Shown: piece by piece, positions 28,136 through 37,103 of the stretch
Layout of the letters: each line of letters begins with the position of its first letter
Numbering within the stretch: position 1 is the first letter of the stretch
Assembly: GCF_038007965.1 (NCBI RefSeq)
Contig: NZ_JBBOYD010000001.1
Coordinates: forward strand, 4,008,501 to 4,072,500
Reading direction: 5' to 3'
Source of the DNA: Niallia sp. FSL W8-0635
GTDB lineage: Bacteria > Bacillota > Bacilli > Bacillales > Cytobacillaceae
Length of the DNA: 64,000 nucleotides
The notes under the pieces: model-generated
Seen by the model: only the letters and a program-made list of their open reading frames with translations
Databases searched by the model: none
Told to the model about the DNA's origin: nothing
Position numbers and translations under genes: made by a program

Positions 28136-29563
28136 TTATATACTTTGATAAATTGTTTTACTCATTGTATAAAACTCGATTGCTTCCTTCCCTTGTTCTT
28201 TAGGGCCGTAACTGGAATCTTTCATACCTCCAAAAGGTGCTTGAAGCTCTGTAAAGACAGTGCCTGTGTTTATATGTACCATACCTACATCAACGTGCTG
28301 AATAAATCGCTGTGCATTTTCTAGATTAGTAGTAAAGATGGATGCACTTAATCCATATTTCGATCGATTTACTTCTTTTATCGCTTCATTCATGTTATTT
28401 ATTTCTAGCAATGTGATAACTGGTCCAAAAATTTCTTGGTCTATAAATTCACTTACAGGATCTTTCGTTTCAAATATAGTAGGCTTAATATAGTAGCCTT
28501 CCTGCATCTCTATGTTTTTTTCTATTACCAGATTCATCGTTGCCTTACCATTTTCCATCTTTTGTTGCACCAAATCATATTGTTTCTCCGTAGCAACTGG
28601 TCCTAACAGTGTCCCTTCTTTATGAGGATCCCCAATAGCTATTTCCTCCGTGCGTTCTTTGAGCATGTTTTTCACTTGATTATATACCTCAGCTTCAATC
28701 AAGATTCGGCTAGCTGCAGTACATTTTTGCCCGGCAGCAGAATAGGCATCTGTAATAATAGAATCTACCGCTTTTTGTAAATTTGCATCCTTAAGGACCA
28801 CAATGGCATTTTTTCCGCCCATTTCTAGCTGTACTTTTTTCCCTTTACTTGCAGCTTGTACTCCAATAATTTTTCCCACTTCAGTCGAACCAGTGAAAGA
28901 GATTCCTTTAATTTTCTCTGAATCTACTAACGTTTTCCCAATATCTACTTGAGTGCCAAAAACACAATTCACAACACCAGCAGGAATTCTTGCGTGATCC
29001 AATGCTTTCATTAAATAATAAGCAGATTTAGGAGCATACTCCGACGGTTTTAATACAACTGTATTCCCATAAATAAGTGCCGGCGCAAGCTTCCATGTCG
29101 GAATGGCAATCGGAAAATTCCATGGCGTAATCAAGCCAACCGGTCCAATTGGTTCACGTTTTGTATAGATTAGTATATTTTCATTAGAAGAAGGAATAAC
29201 TTCGCCAATCGGCTGCAATCCTTCAGCCGCATAATAATATAGCGTCTGAATAGATCGATTCACTTCTCCCTTTGCTTCTCCAATTGTTTTACCAATTTCC
29301 CTCGTCAAATCATAGGCAATCTCCTCTAAATGATCAGCCAACCACTTAGCAGCCTCTATCAAATAGTGACCTCTTTTCGGAGAAGGCATATGTTTCCATC
29401 CTTCACTTGCCGCATTTGCTGCATCAATCGCTGCTTTCATATCGTCTATGGTGCTTTCTCCTATTTGTTCAAGTATTGCTTTCGAATGTGGATTAATGGT
29501 TTGAAAACACTCCATCCCTGAAGGATCTAGCCATTGACCATTGATATAATTGGTTATTTGCAA
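28136..29563 (-). CDS. NAD(P)-dependent aldehyde dehydrogenase
   Basis: About 475 residues of the ALDH superfamily, similar to succinate-semialdehyde or related omega-aldehyde dehydrogenases. Visible are [18 protein letters not shown], the NAD loop FTGSTEVGK, general base Glu in LEMGGKNA, catalytic Cys in [11 protein letters not shown] and EIFGPVI. The start is a TTG at 29563 encoding [18 protein letters not shown] lies 7 nt upstream and this matches the family N-terminus. An earlier in-frame TTG would overlap the upstream gene. It would oxidise the semialdehyde formed by the adjacent aminotransferase. Confidence 0.9.
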   Translation of the reverse strand: MQITNYINGQWLDPSGMECFQTINPHSKAILEQIGESTIDDMKAAIDAANAASEGWKHMPSPKRGHYLIEAAKWLADHLEEIAYDLTREIGKTIGEAKGEVNRSIQTLYYYAAEGLQPIGEVIPSSNENILIYTKREPIGPVGLITPWNFPIAIPTWKLAPALIYGNTVVLKPSEYAPKSAYYLMKALDHARIPAGVVNCVFGTQVDIGKTLVDSEKIKGISFTGSTEVGKIIGVQAASKGKKVQLEMGGKNAIVVLKDANLQKAVDSIITDAYSAAGQKCTAASRILIEAEVYNQVKNMLKERTEEIAIGDPHKEGTLLGPVATEKQYDLVQQKMENGKATMNLVIEKNIEMQEGYYIKPTIFETKDPVSEFIDQEIFGPVITLLEINNMNEAIKEVNRSKYGLSASIFTTNLENAQRFIQHVDVGMVHINTGTVFTELQAPFGGMKDSSYGPKEQGKEAIEFYTMSKTIYQSI

Positions 29564-29576
29564 AATACATTCCCCC

Positions 29577-30878
29577 TTATCCACCAATCTTTGGAAGAAT
29601 ACTAGAATAAGCTTCTTCTAATGACGTACGGATAATCGAAATGGCTTCATCTATTTCCTCTTTTTTTACAATCGTTGGAGGAATAAAGCGAATGACATTC
29701 TTATCCACTCCACAAACTAAAAGCAATAACCCTTTATCTAATGCTATCTTTTGGACGATGCTCGCTATCTTTTTATCAGGTTCTCCCTTTTCATCAAAAA
29801 ACTCAATCCCAATCATTAAACCTTTTCCGCGTATATCTACAATGCTTGGAAACTCTGTTTGTAGCTCTGTTAATTTATCAATAAAGTAATCCCCCATTAT
29901 AGCTGCATTAGAAATTAGTCCTCCTTCTAGCAACTCAATTACCGCTAAAGCAGCTGCACAGGATACTGGATTTCCACCATAGGTTCCACCATGAGCCCCT
30001 TCTTCCCATTGATCCATTATTTCCTTTTTCGCAATCATGGCACTTAGTGGGAAGCCATTGGCAATCCCTTTTGCTACCGACAAAATATCTGGTTTAATGC
30101 CATAGTGCTCCCATGCAAACATTTTTCCAGTACGCCCAAATCCTGTTTGGACCTCATCAAAAATAAGCATAATTCCATGTTTATCACAAATCGCACGCAT
30201 TTCTTTGATAAATTCCATTGGCGGAACAATATAGCCACCTTCTCCTTGAATAGGTTCTAAAATGATCGCAGCAACTTGATCAGGAGCAATTAAATAGGAA
30301 AAAATATCCTCTAAGCTTTTTACACAACGTTTTACTTCTTCCGCTTCTGTTAAACCAGAACGTAACGCATAAGGATATTCCGCATAATAGACACTTGGTA
30401 ATAATCCTTCATAGTTTTTTCGATAATGGGAACTAGAGGCAGTTATACTAGTAGCTCCCATTGTTCTTCCATGAAAGCTTCGTTTAAAGGAAATAATTCC
30501 TGGGCGTTTTGTGACCCTTTTTGCTAGTTTTATCACTCCTTCTACTGCTTCTGCTCCACTATTGGAAAAATAAACTTTATAATCTCCACCCATTAATTCC
30601 ACTAGTTTCTCTGCTAATTCTACATAGACAGGATAATAGACAATATTATGGCAACCATGCACTAAAGAATCAATTTGCTTTTTCGCCATATCATTGACAT
30701 ATGGGTGATTATGACCGACATTCGTTACACCAATTCCACTGCCAAAGTCTAAATACTTCTTTCTATTTTCATCATATAAATACATGCCTTCTGCCTTTAC
30801 AATCCCTAATTCTGTAATTCTTTTTCCTACTGGTGGAATAACAGAAAGTGCTCTTTCATATAAAGATCTTGATTCCAT
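29577..30878 (-). CDS. Class III aminotransferase, GABA/omega-amino acid type
   Basis: A 433-residue PLP enzyme. Typical motifs are YLDFGSGIGVTNVGHNHP, SNSGAEAVEGVIKLA, FHGRTMGATSIT, EPIQGEGGYIVPP, FDEVQTGFGRTG and the Schiff-base Lys in SVAKGIANGFP. It resembles 4-aminobutyrate or ornithine-type transaminases. First gene of the operon, with the ATG 10 nt after GGGAG. Directly upstream lie a promoter and a GntR-type operator. Its partner aldehyde dehydrogenase follows after 13 nt, so a terminal amine is probably converted to a carboxylate (inference). Exact substrate unknown. Confidence 0.9.
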   Translation of the reverse strand: MESRSLYERALSVIPPVGKRITELGIVKAEGMYLYDENRKKYLDFGSGIGVTNVGHNHPYVNDMAKKQIDSLVHGCHNIVYYPVYVELAEKLVELMGGDYKVYFSNSGAEAVEGVIKLAKRVTKRPGIISFKRSFHGRTMGATSITASSSHYRKNYEGLLPSVYYAEYPYALRSGLTEAEEVKRCVKSLEDIFSYLIAPDQVAAIILEPIQGEGGYIVPPMEFIKEMRAICDKHGIMLIFDEVQTGFGRTGKMFAWEHYGIKPDILSVAKGIANGFPLSAMIAKKEIMDQWEEGAHGGTYGGNPVSCAAALAVIELLEGGLISNAAIMGDYFIDKLTELQTEFPSIVDIRGKGLMIGIEFFDEKGEPDKKIASIVQKIALDKGLLLLVCGVDKNVIRFIPPTIVKKEEIDEAISIIRTSLEEAYSSILPKIGG

Positions 30879-30911
30879 TAGGCAAAACTCCCTTTTTTAT
30901 CATAATTATTC

Positions 30912-30928
30912 AACTGGTACTACCGGTT
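30912..30928. promoter_or_regulatory. Candidate GntR-family operator before the aminotransferase operon
   Basis: AACTGGTACTACCGGTT, a near-perfect palindrome just downstream of the -10 box. The same box (one base different) lies upstream of the neighbouring gntR gene at 31806-31821. Confidence 0.75.
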
Positions 30929-30938
30929 GGATAACCCT

Positions 30939-30967
30939 AATATAAATCACTAATTATCCCCCTGCAA
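30939..30967 (-). promoter_or_regulatory. Promoter of the aminotransferase-opp operon
   Basis: On the minus strand TTGCAG (30967-30962), a 17-nt spacer and TATATT (30944-30939). The operator lies about 10 bp downstream, over the likely start point. Confidence 0.65.
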
Positions 30968-31026
30968 TCAATCGGTTATATAATCTGACACACTTTTTAT
31001 AATTTTCTGATATTTCATAAATAAAA

Positions 31027-31056
31027 AATAAACCAATAGCATTCCACTGGTTTATT
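31027..31056 (-). terminator. Terminator of the gntR gene, overlapping its stop codon
   Basis: 9-bp arms AATAAACCA / TGGTTTATT followed on the minus strand by TTTTTTATTTAT. Confidence 0.7.
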
Positions 31057-31759
31057 CCAAAGCACTATTCACTTGCTTTCCTGCATTTTCTAACAGTTGA
31101 ATATCTTCCTTGACTGTATTTAGATGCTGCTTCATTACCTTTACTGCTCTCTTTTCATCCCTTGTTTGTATTGCTTCAATCATTTCTAAATGCTGCCTTT
31201 GCGCTAATTCAATACTTGCTGGATTAATCTTTGTCAAATAAACAACTTGATCAGATAAGTCGGAAAAGGACTTGGTCAATATATAAAATAATTCATTGGG
31301 TACCGATTTTGCCAGTTCCATATGAAATTTTGCATCTAATTGAACATATTGATCCACGAAAAAACGATTTTGCTCCATTTCTTCATAAATAGATTTCAAT
31401 GTATCCATATTTTTCTGTGTAGCATAGACCGATGCCCTTTGAATAATAGAAATTTCTAGTACTTCACGAACCTCTAGTATATTGCGAATACCTGATAAAG
31501 ACTTATCGACAAATCGGCTTAAGGAATCTGCTACAACAGATGCTTCTGGCTTCTTTACATAAGCTCCCTTACCAACATGTACTTGTACATAGCCTTTTTC
31601 CTTTAAGATTTTTATCGCTTCTCTTACGACATTTCTACTAACCTGATAATATGCTGCTAGCTCCCTTTCTGACATAAGTTTCGATCCAACTTTTAATTCC
31701 CCATTTAAAATGCTATTCTCAATTGTTTTCACAATATCATTATAAAGAGCCGCGTTCAT
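31052..31759 (-). CDS. GntR/FadR-subfamily transcriptional regulator (FCD domain)
   Basis: About 235 residues. An N-terminal winged helix (SKLMSERELAAYYQVSRNVVREAIKILKEKG region, about 20-70) is followed by an all-helical FCD ligand domain with His/Asp residues typical of metal and acid binding (QLDAKFHMELA, RQHLEMIEAI, MKQHL). The ATG at 31759 follows AAAGGTGG; an in-frame GTG at 31771 overlaps that site. Shared operator boxes indicate it controls itself and the aminotransferase-opp operon. The effector is probably an amino or carboxylic acid of that pathway (inference). Confidence 0.9.
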   Translation of the reverse strand: MNAALYNDIVKTIENSILNGELKVGSKLMSERELAAYYQVSRNVVREAIKILKEKGYVQVHVGKGAYVKKPEASVVADSLSRFVDKSLSGIRNILEVREVLEISIIQRASVYATQKNMDTLKSIYEEMEQNRFFVDQYVQLDAKFHMELAKSVPNELFYILTKSFSDLSDQVVYLTKINPASIELAQRQHLEMIEAIQTRDEKRAVKVMKQHLNTVKEDIQLLENAGKQVNSALE

Positions 31760-31805
31760 GCTGTTTACCACCTTTTTACGAGAACAAATTCTCCTTTTTC
31801 ATCCT

Positions 31806-31821
31806 ACCGGTAATACCAGTT
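31806..31821. promoter_or_regulatory. Candidate GntR-family operator before gntR
   Basis: ACCGGTAATACCAGTT; its complement AACTGGTATTACCGGT matches the box before the aminotransferase operon. This implies autoregulation. A second palindrome GAGAACAAATTCTC lies at 31780-31793. Confidence 0.72.
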
Positions 31822-31863
31822 TATTCTGAATATTATTACTTTATCATTTTTTTCCGCATCTGC

Positions 31864-32475
31864 CTAGTGAACATTAACCGTTTCGTGTTGGATAGTGCAT
31901 TCTACCATAATAAATAACCCTTTATAGTAATACTTTATTTCCTTGATCTGCAATCCAGCGTCTTTAATTATTTCTACCGTATTTCGATTTAAATGGCAGC
32001 CATCGCAAATAACTTTCCAAAATGGAGTTAAAAGATCTTGCGTCTTCCCCAATATGGCATTATCCATTTTCACATGTTCAAAGAAGTAAAAGGTTGCATT
32101 TGGTTTACTTACGCGAATCATTTCTTTCAATGCCGCTTCAGGGTTAGGAATCGTACAAAAAACAAGAGTAGAAATTACATAATCAAACGTTTGATTAGGA
32201 AAAAGAAGCTGTTCTGCCTTTTGTTCATGACAAAAAATCGGCACAGCTGCCTTCTCTAATTTACTTCTAGCTTTCTTCCTCATGGCAGGATTTGGTTCAA
32301 TCGCATCTACTTGCTCCACATTTCGATAGAAGGGGAAATTAATACCCGAACCAGAGCCGATTTCTAATACTCTCCCCTTCACTTTACTAATCAGTTCTTT
32401 TCTTATTGTGTAAAACCTTCCATCCTCTAACGGCTTCATTCCTAAATCATATAAATACGGAAACAACTTGCCCAC
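31864..32475 (-). CDS. Class I SAM-dependent methyltransferase, UbiE/METTL7-like
   Basis: A 203-residue methyltransferase. Motif I is VLEIGSGSGINFPFY, the acidic residue is in VDAIEPNP, and DYVISTLVFCTIPNPEAALKEM is motif II. The HLNRNT and GLQIKEIKYYYKG ends resemble methyltransferase_11 proteins that act on small molecules. Start is GTG at 32475 with AAAGGAGG 10 nt upstream. Substrate unknown; apparently a single gene. Confidence 0.85.
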   Translation of the reverse strand: MGKLFPYLYDLGMKPLEDGRFYTIRKELISKVKGRVLEIGSGSGINFPFYRNVEQVDAIEPNPAMRKKARSKLEKAAVPIFCHEQKAEQLLFPNQTFDYVISTLVFCTIPNPEAALKEMIRVSKPNATFYFFEHVKMDNAILGKTQDLLTPFWKVICDGCHLNRNTVEIIKDAGLQIKEIKYYYKGLFIMVECTIQHETVNVH

Positions 32476-32510
32476 GTCGTTTCAGCCTCCTTTGTTCATT
32501 CTATTATACC

Positions 32511-32536
32511 TCAGAGGGATGGTTCTTCTGCTTCCC
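32511..32536. repeat. GGGACGGTTC repeat fragment
   Basis: TCAGAGGGATGGTTCTTCTG followed by CTTCCC, a diverged single unit upstream of the methyltransferase gene. Confidence 0.65.
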
Positions 32537-32641
32537 TTTGTGAACTATCTATATAAAAACGCCCCTTTTTATTGGATTAAGTTTCCTTTTCTTGTAGAAT
32601 TAAAGGAAACTCAAATCACAAAAAAACTCGAGGTGATCTCA

Positions 32642-32779
32642 TTGAATTTACTAAACTGGTTGTTAATATCTAACTTATTTGCTTGGTCTATAGTTGGCGT
32701 TCTGAAACTAAGAAGTATCTATTGGGGAATACAATTAAAGAAAGGTCAAAAGGAATTAGACCGACTAAAGTGTGAGTAA
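32642..32779 (+). CDS. Small membrane protein of 45 residues
   Basis: A short ORF opened by TTG at 32642 with a strong GAGGTGAT site 4 nt upstream. The product MNLLNWLLISNLFAWSIVGV is one hydrophobic helix. It is followed by a basic tail (about LKLRSIYWGIQLKKGQKELD). A longer in-frame ORF from 32468 runs through a repeat fragment and lacks a ribosome site, so it is rejected. No family recognised. Confidence 0.55.
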   Translation: MNLLNWLLISNLFAWSIVGVLKLRSIYWGIQLKKGQKELDRLKCE

Positions 32780-32786
32780 AACCTCT

Positions 32787-32883
32787 TAGGAACGGTCCTT
32801 CTTCTGCCCTTTCATAGAATGGGGGGGCAATTATCAGACTCATATAAAAAAGGTCCTCAGTAGAACCGTCCCCCTGATTCCCC
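32787..32883. repeat. Two diverged GGGACGGTTC repeat fragments
   Basis: 32787-32812 is a decayed copy (TTAGGAACGGTCCTTCTTCT). 32853-32883 is a clear half unit (CAGTAGAACCGTCCCCCTGA then TTCCCC). They lie between the small membrane gene and the Gfo/Idh gene. Confidence 0.65.
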
Positions 32884-32950
32884 TGCTATACTAGTAAAGA
32901 TACAGAATTAATTCTGTATCTTACAACATACTTATTGAGGTGAATTCACA

Positions 32951-33859
32951 TTGAAGATTGGTCTTATCGGATTAGGAGATATTGCAAAGAAAGCCTATTT
33001 ACCAGTGCTGTCTGAAAAAGAAGGAATAGAGCTCGTCCTTTGTACTAGAAATGAGGAGACACTAAACAAGCTATCAAAGAAATATAGAATAAAAGAAAAT
33101 GTTCAAACGGTAGAAGAACTAATCAGCAGAAAAATTGATGCAGCATTTATTAGTACAGCTACAGAAGCTCATTTCGAGATAGCGGAAAAATTGTTAGAAA
33201 ATGATATTCATATTTACATAGACAAGCCCATTTCGATGGACTACAAGGAAACAGAACGAATCGTAACCCTAGCAAAAAAAACGGGAAAAATCGCGATGGT
33301 CGGATTCAACAGAAGATTTATCCCCAAAGTAAAGGAATTAAAGGAATCTGGGAAGGCAAATCTCATTCTTATGCAAAAAAATCGCTACGCTGCACCAGAC
33401 TATATAAGAAGATTTGTTGTAGAGGATTTTATTCACGTCATAGATACCCTTAGATTTTTGATGGGTACTGAAGTAAAAGATGTAAAGGTAGAATGCCTGA
33501 AAGAAGGAGACACACTTAACAGCTTAGTTATTCAACTGATTGGAGAAGGCTGTATTGCCATCGGAATAATGAACAGAAACGGCGGGGTAACGGAAGAAAT
33601 CATTGAATATTCCACAGGAAAAGATAAATACGTCGTAAACAGCCTTGTGGAGACAACCCACTTCCATAACAAAGAAATCCACATTTCTAAATTCGGAGAC
33701 TGGGAGCCTACCCTATACAAAAGAGGATTCTATCAGATCATTGACCATTTTATCGATTGCATCCAAAACAAGAAAGACCCAGATCCATCAATTGGCGACT
33801 CATTGAAAACACATGAGATTTGTGAAAGGATTGTAAGGGAAGCAGAGGGACGGTTCTAA
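32951..33859 (+). CDS. Gfo/Idh/MocA oxidoreductase with repeat-encoded C-terminus
   Basis: A 302-residue NAD(P)-dependent oxidoreductase. It has the Rossmann motif GLIGLGDIAKKAY, AAFISTATEAH, the family Lys-Pro in YIDKPIS and MVGFNRRF. It is somewhat shorter than the three paralogues at 35-39 kb and lies on the opposite strand, so it is not part of their operon. Start is TTG at 32951 with GAGGTGA upstream. The last residues REAEGRF and the TAA come from the repeat at 33837-33867. Substrate unknown. Confidence 0.85.
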   Translation: MKIGLIGLGDIAKKAYLPVLSEKEGIELVLCTRNEETLNKLSKKYRIKENVQTVEELISRKIDAAFISTATEAHFEIAEKLLENDIHIYIDKPISMDYKETERIVTLAKKTGKIAMVGFNRRFIPKVKELKESGKANLILMQKNRYAAPDYIRRFVVEDFIHVIDTLRFLMGTEVKDVKVECLKEGDTLNSLVIQLIGEGCIAIGIMNRNGGVTEEIIEYSTGKDKYVVNSLVETTHFHNKEIHISKFGDWEPTLYKRGFYQIIDHFIDCIQNKKDPDPSIGDSLKTHEICERIVREAEGRF

Positions 33860-33867
33860 CGCTTCCC
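33837..33867. repeat. GGGACGGTTC repeat, 31-bp unit containing a stop codon
   Basis: GGGAAGCAGAGGGACGGTTC then TAACGCTTCCC. The in-repeat TAA ends the upstream Gfo/Idh gene. Inverted relative to the unit at 33936; the pair brackets a terminator. Confidence 0.85.
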
Positions 33868-33881
33868 TCTCATACTCAAAA

Positions 33882-33914
33882 AGGCATCTATCCCCTTTAC
33901 TGGTATAGATGCCT
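33882..33914. terminator. Terminator hairpin between convergent genes
   Basis: 10-bp arms AGGCATCTAT / ATAGATGCCT, loop about 13 nt, with A-rich left and T-containing right flanks. It serves the Gfo/Idh gene (plus) and possibly the MsmX-like gene (minus). Confidence 0.65.
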
Positions 33915-33935
33915 GCTTATCCTATATATTCCAAA

Positions 33936-33965
33936 GGGAAGCAGTAGAACCGTCCCCACGATTCC
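33936..33965. repeat. GGGACGGTTC repeat, ~30-bp unit
   Basis: GGGAAGCAGTAGAACCGTCC then CCACGATTCC. It ends immediately before the MsmX-like stop codon at 33966. Confidence 0.82.
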
Positions 33966-35057
33966 TTATATCTTTTCTTCGGTTTCTTTATCAAAAAAGT
34001 GGCATTTATCTATATCAAAATAAAATGGGATGGTTTCGCCTGGTTTTACGTTGGTACTGCCGTCTACTTTTGCTACATAGGAATTATCTTCTCCTATGGA
34101 GGAATAAAGCAGGGTTTCTGCTCCCATAAGTTCCACCACATCAACCCTAGCATTTACTTGGGCATAGGATTGATGATCACTTTGTTTTACATAAATATTC
34201 TCTGGTCTAATACCAAGGATGATAGCTTCCCCTGATTTTTTTAACGCATTTAATTTTTCTACCTTTTCCTCTGGCAAATGAATGATCTCTCCCTCTGTTA
34301 GAAAGGCATTTCCTTCGATTCGTCCAGAGAAGAAATTCATAGCAGGTGATCCAATAAATCCTGCAACGAAGACATTAACTGGATGGTCATAAACCTCTTT
34401 CGGTGTCCCTACTTGTTGAATCACTCCATCTTTCATTACGACCAATCGAGTCGCCATCGTCATTGCTTCTGTTTGGTCATGTGTTACATAAATCGTTGTC
34501 GTCTGCAGTCTTTGATGGAGCTTTGATATTTCTGCACGCATTTGTACACGGAGTTTTGCATCTAGATTGGAAAGTGGTTCATCCATTAAAAATACCTTGG
34601 CATCTCTGACAATTGCCCGCCCTAAAGCAACACGCTGCCGCTGTCCTCCTGATAGAGCTTTCGGCTTTCTTTTTAAATATGGTTCTAATCCAAGCATCTT
34701 TGCGGCTTCCTCTACACGGCGCTTTATTTCCTCCTTTGGAAATTTGCGAAGCTTCAATCCGAATGCCATATTATCAAAGACATTCATATGAGGATACAAA
34801 GCATAATTTTGGAAAACCATTGCGATATCGCGATCTTTAGGGGCTATATCATTCACCAGCTCATCATCGATATAAAATTCCCCTTCTGAAATTTCTTCAA
34901 GACCTGCGACCATTCTTAAAGTCGTCGATTTTCCACATCCTGAAGGTCCTACAAATACGATAAATTCTTTATCTTTAATATGTAGATTAAAATCTTTCAC
35001 TGCTGCCAAATCTTTATCGTATATTTTGTAAATATGCTTTAAATTTAATTCAGCCAT
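33966..35057 (-). CDS. Sugar ABC transporter ATPase, MsmX/UgpC type
   Basis: A 363-residue ATPase. Walker A is GPSGCGKST, the Q-loop FQNYALYPHM, the signature LSGGQRQR, Walker B VFLMDEPLSNLD and H-loop VTHDQTEAM. A C-terminal TOBE region (ILGIRPENIYV) is typical of CUT1 ATPases. It is last in the sugar operon, 177 nt after the Gfo/Idh gene. It would energise the permease pair at 39-41 kb, although MsmX-like ATPases often serve several transporters. AGGAGGAATAGT precedes the ATG. Confidence 0.93.
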   Translation of the reverse strand: MAELNLKHIYKIYDKDLAAVKDFNLHIKDKEFIVFVGPSGCGKSTTLRMVAGLEEISEGEFYIDDELVNDIAPKDRDIAMVFQNYALYPHMNVFDNMAFGLKLRKFPKEEIKRRVEEAAKMLGLEPYLKRKPKALSGGQRQRVALGRAIVRDAKVFLMDEPLSNLDAKLRVQMRAEISKLHQRLQTTTIYVTHDQTEAMTMATRLVVMKDGVIQQVGTPKEVYDHPVNVFVAGFIGSPAMNFFSGRIEGNAFLTEGEIIHLPEEKVEKLNALKKSGEAIILGIRPENIYVKQSDHQSYAQVNARVDVVELMGAETLLYSSIGEDNSYVAKVDGSTNVKPGETIPFYFDIDKCHFFDKETEEKI

Positions 35058-35233
35058 ACTATTCCTCCTATTAACATCCTAAAAAACGGGATTTTTTCTT
35101 TCCTTCTAAGTGCTCTCTTCCCTTGCAATCACCGCTAATCTAGATGTTTTTTCAGCAGAGGCATAGCATATCAGTATCTGCTCTCTTTTTTTTGCAAGTA
35201 ATACAACATTTATATTCTTGAATCAAGTAATGA

Positions 35234-36217
35234 TTACATAGAAGCATAATATTCCCTTAAATCTATCGGTGTCCCCTTTTCCTGCGATTTATTTGCTGCA
35301 AGCGTAGCAGCCAGTGTTTGCGCTCCATTTTCATAGGAGGACAGAATTAAATCAGGCTGATTAGTCGCGATTGCTTTAATAAAAGCTTGATCCTGTGCCT
35401 CATAATAATTCAGCTTCGGTCGATAGGTAATCGTTGAATATTTATCTGTAATCGTTACATTCGAGCCATCAACGGCAACGCGAAACTCCTTTCCCAAAAT
35501 TTCTAGTCCCATTCGGTGATCTGGTTGAATAAAGGAACAGCTTAAATGACCAATTGCCCCGTTCTTGAATGTAAAATTAACAGAAGTGACATCTGGTATA
35601 TCAATATTAGGAATATCCTTTGAAACTAATAGATTCATATTGGCATAGATTTTATCCATATCCCCTGTTAAGTATCGGATTAAATCTAACGTATGGGTTG
35701 CTTGTTCTACTAATTGTCCCCCAGATTTGGATTGCTCACGATACCACGGAGTTGGTACAAATTTAGTAAAATAATAGCCGTTAACCATAGCAATCTCTTT
35801 ATCTTGTAAATATTCCTTTGCTTTCGCGACAGTATCTAAGTAACGCAAACAGTAGCCTGTCGCACAAATAATCCCAGAGTCTTTAATAACCTCATATTTC
35901 TTCTTTACTGTCTCTAAGTCTAGGCCAACTGGTTTTTCTACCATTAAATGAATGCCCTTTGCTGCTGCCTTTTCTTCTATATCCCCATGGGCAAATGGGG
36001 GCACACATATAAATAGAGCATCAAATGAATTTTCCTCCAGCATTTTATTCACATCCGTATAGGAAGGAACTTGATATTGTTTGCCCACAGCTACCGCTTG
36101 CTCTGCGGAAATATCACATACTGCTACCATTTCTGCTTGTTCATTCAAATCAATGTTTTTCAAATGGACCGATCCTATTCCTCCGACACCTACAAAGCCA
36201 ACGCGAACTTTCCCCAT
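35234..36217 (-). CDS. Gfo/Idh/MocA family oxidoreductase (third of the operon)
   Basis: A 327-residue dehydrogenase with Rossmann GFVGVGGIGSVHLKN, FICVPPFAHG, the conserved MVEKPVG, and the substrate-domain motif GGQLVEQATHTLDLIRYL with the family His. Family members oxidise or reduce sugar or inositol hydroxyls using bound NAD. The ATG at 36217 lies after AAGGGTGG and the gene is 13 nt downstream of the TIM-barrel isomerase. Confidence 0.9.
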   Translation of the reverse strand: MGKVRVGFVGVGGIGSVHLKNIDLNEQAEMVAVCDISAEQAVAVGKQYQVPSYTDVNKMLEENSFDALFICVPPFAHGDIEEKAAAKGIHLMVEKPVGLDLETVKKKYEVIKDSGIICATGYCLRYLDTVAKAKEYLQDKEIAMVNGYYFTKFVPTPWYREQSKSGGQLVEQATHTLDLIRYLTGDMDKIYANMNLLVSKDIPNIDIPDVTSVNFTFKNGAIGHLSCSFIQPDHRMGLEILGKEFRVAVDGSNVTITDKYSTITYRPKLNYYEAQDQAFIKAIATNQPDLILSSYENGAQTLAATLAANKSQEKGTPIDLREYYASM

Positions 36218-36230
36218 GACTTCCACCCTT

Positions 36231-37064
36231 CTAATGGTTCACCATTTCGTGTTTTAACATAATATCCAGATGCTTCGCCGTATCTTCGGCAAGGTATTGT
36301 GGTCCATAGGCATAGGCTGGTATTTCAGCAGTAACAGTATCCTTATACCCTATCTGCTTTAATGCCTGGAACACTTTTTTCCAATTTACATCACCTGCTA
36401 AAAGTGGGACAAAACCAGTAATATTCCCCACACTTTGCTTGAAATCCTTGACGTGAATTTTTCGGATTCGGTCTCCTAATATCTCAATCCATTGTTCTGG
36501 ATATCCAAATTGCAAGGTATTCCCGACATCATAATAGGCACCCATATAATCGGAATGGAACTCGTCAATATACCTGGCCATCTCTAATGGAGAAAGCAAA
36601 AACTTATTCCATACATTTTCAATTCCTATATGAACATTTTGTTTTTCAGCAAGTGGCACTACTTTTCTTAACTCTTCTTGACTGCGATTATAACAATCAA
36701 GATAAGAAGTTTCCTCATTGACCACGCCTGGCACGACTAAAACCGTATCGGCACCAATAAAAGAAGCTAATTCTATTTGTTTTTCCACCACTTTTCTCCC
36801 TTGTTCCCGCACCTTATCATCCTGATGAGAAAGGGGAAATTTCCATAATAGGTTCGTAGAAATACTTTTAAGCTGTAAACCATAATGATCTGCCATTTCT
36901 CGAATTTGCTTTGCCTCTTCCCTAGACGTATTCATCGTAAGACCAATGCCATCCATGCTAATATTTAGCTCTACCGCTTCAAATCCTGCGTCACGACTAT
37001 ACTGAAATACCATCTCTAATGGCGTATTATCTGGATAACACCACTGGTTAATCCCTTTTAGCAT
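36231..37064 (-). CDS. Sugar phosphate isomerase/epimerase-like TIM barrel (AP_endonuc_2/IolE type)
   Basis: A 277-residue TIM barrel with GFEAVELNISMDG, VLVVPG, GIENVWNKFLLSPLEM, YYDVGNTL, KIHVKDFK and TAEIPAY, the metal-binding Glu/Asp/His positions of the xylose-isomerase-like superfamily. Family members isomerise, epimerise or dehydrate inosose-type and keto-sugars. Together with three Gfo/Idh oxidoreductases this suggests processing of a keto-sugar or inositol-like intermediate (inference). GGGAGG precedes the ATG. Confidence 0.88.
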   Translation of the reverse strand: MLKGINQWCYPDNTPLEMVFQYSRDAGFEAVELNISMDGIGLTMNTSREEAKQIREMADHYGLQLKSISTNLLWKFPLSHQDDKVREQGRKVVEKQIELASFIGADTVLVVPGVVNEETSYLDCYNRSQEELRKVVPLAEKQNVHIGIENVWNKFLLSPLEMARYIDEFHSDYMGAYYDVGNTLQFGYPEQWIEILGDRIRKIHVKDFKQSVGNITGFVPLLAGDVNWKKVFQALKQIGYKDTVTAEIPAYAYGPQYLAEDTAKHLDIMLKHEMVNH

Positions 37065-37103
37065 TATTTATTCCTCCCAAAATAGATTGCAGTAGTAGTA
37101 TTT

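Noticed and set aside
32468..32641. Longer 103-residue ORF ahead of the small membrane peptide
   Set aside because: It runs through a repeat fragment without a ribosome site; only the TTG at 32642 is well supported.
35154..35190. Possible hairpin with T-run between the Gfo/Idh and MsmX-like genes
   Set aside because: The T-run faces the plus strand, where no gene ends; the stem is imperfect. Not called a terminator.
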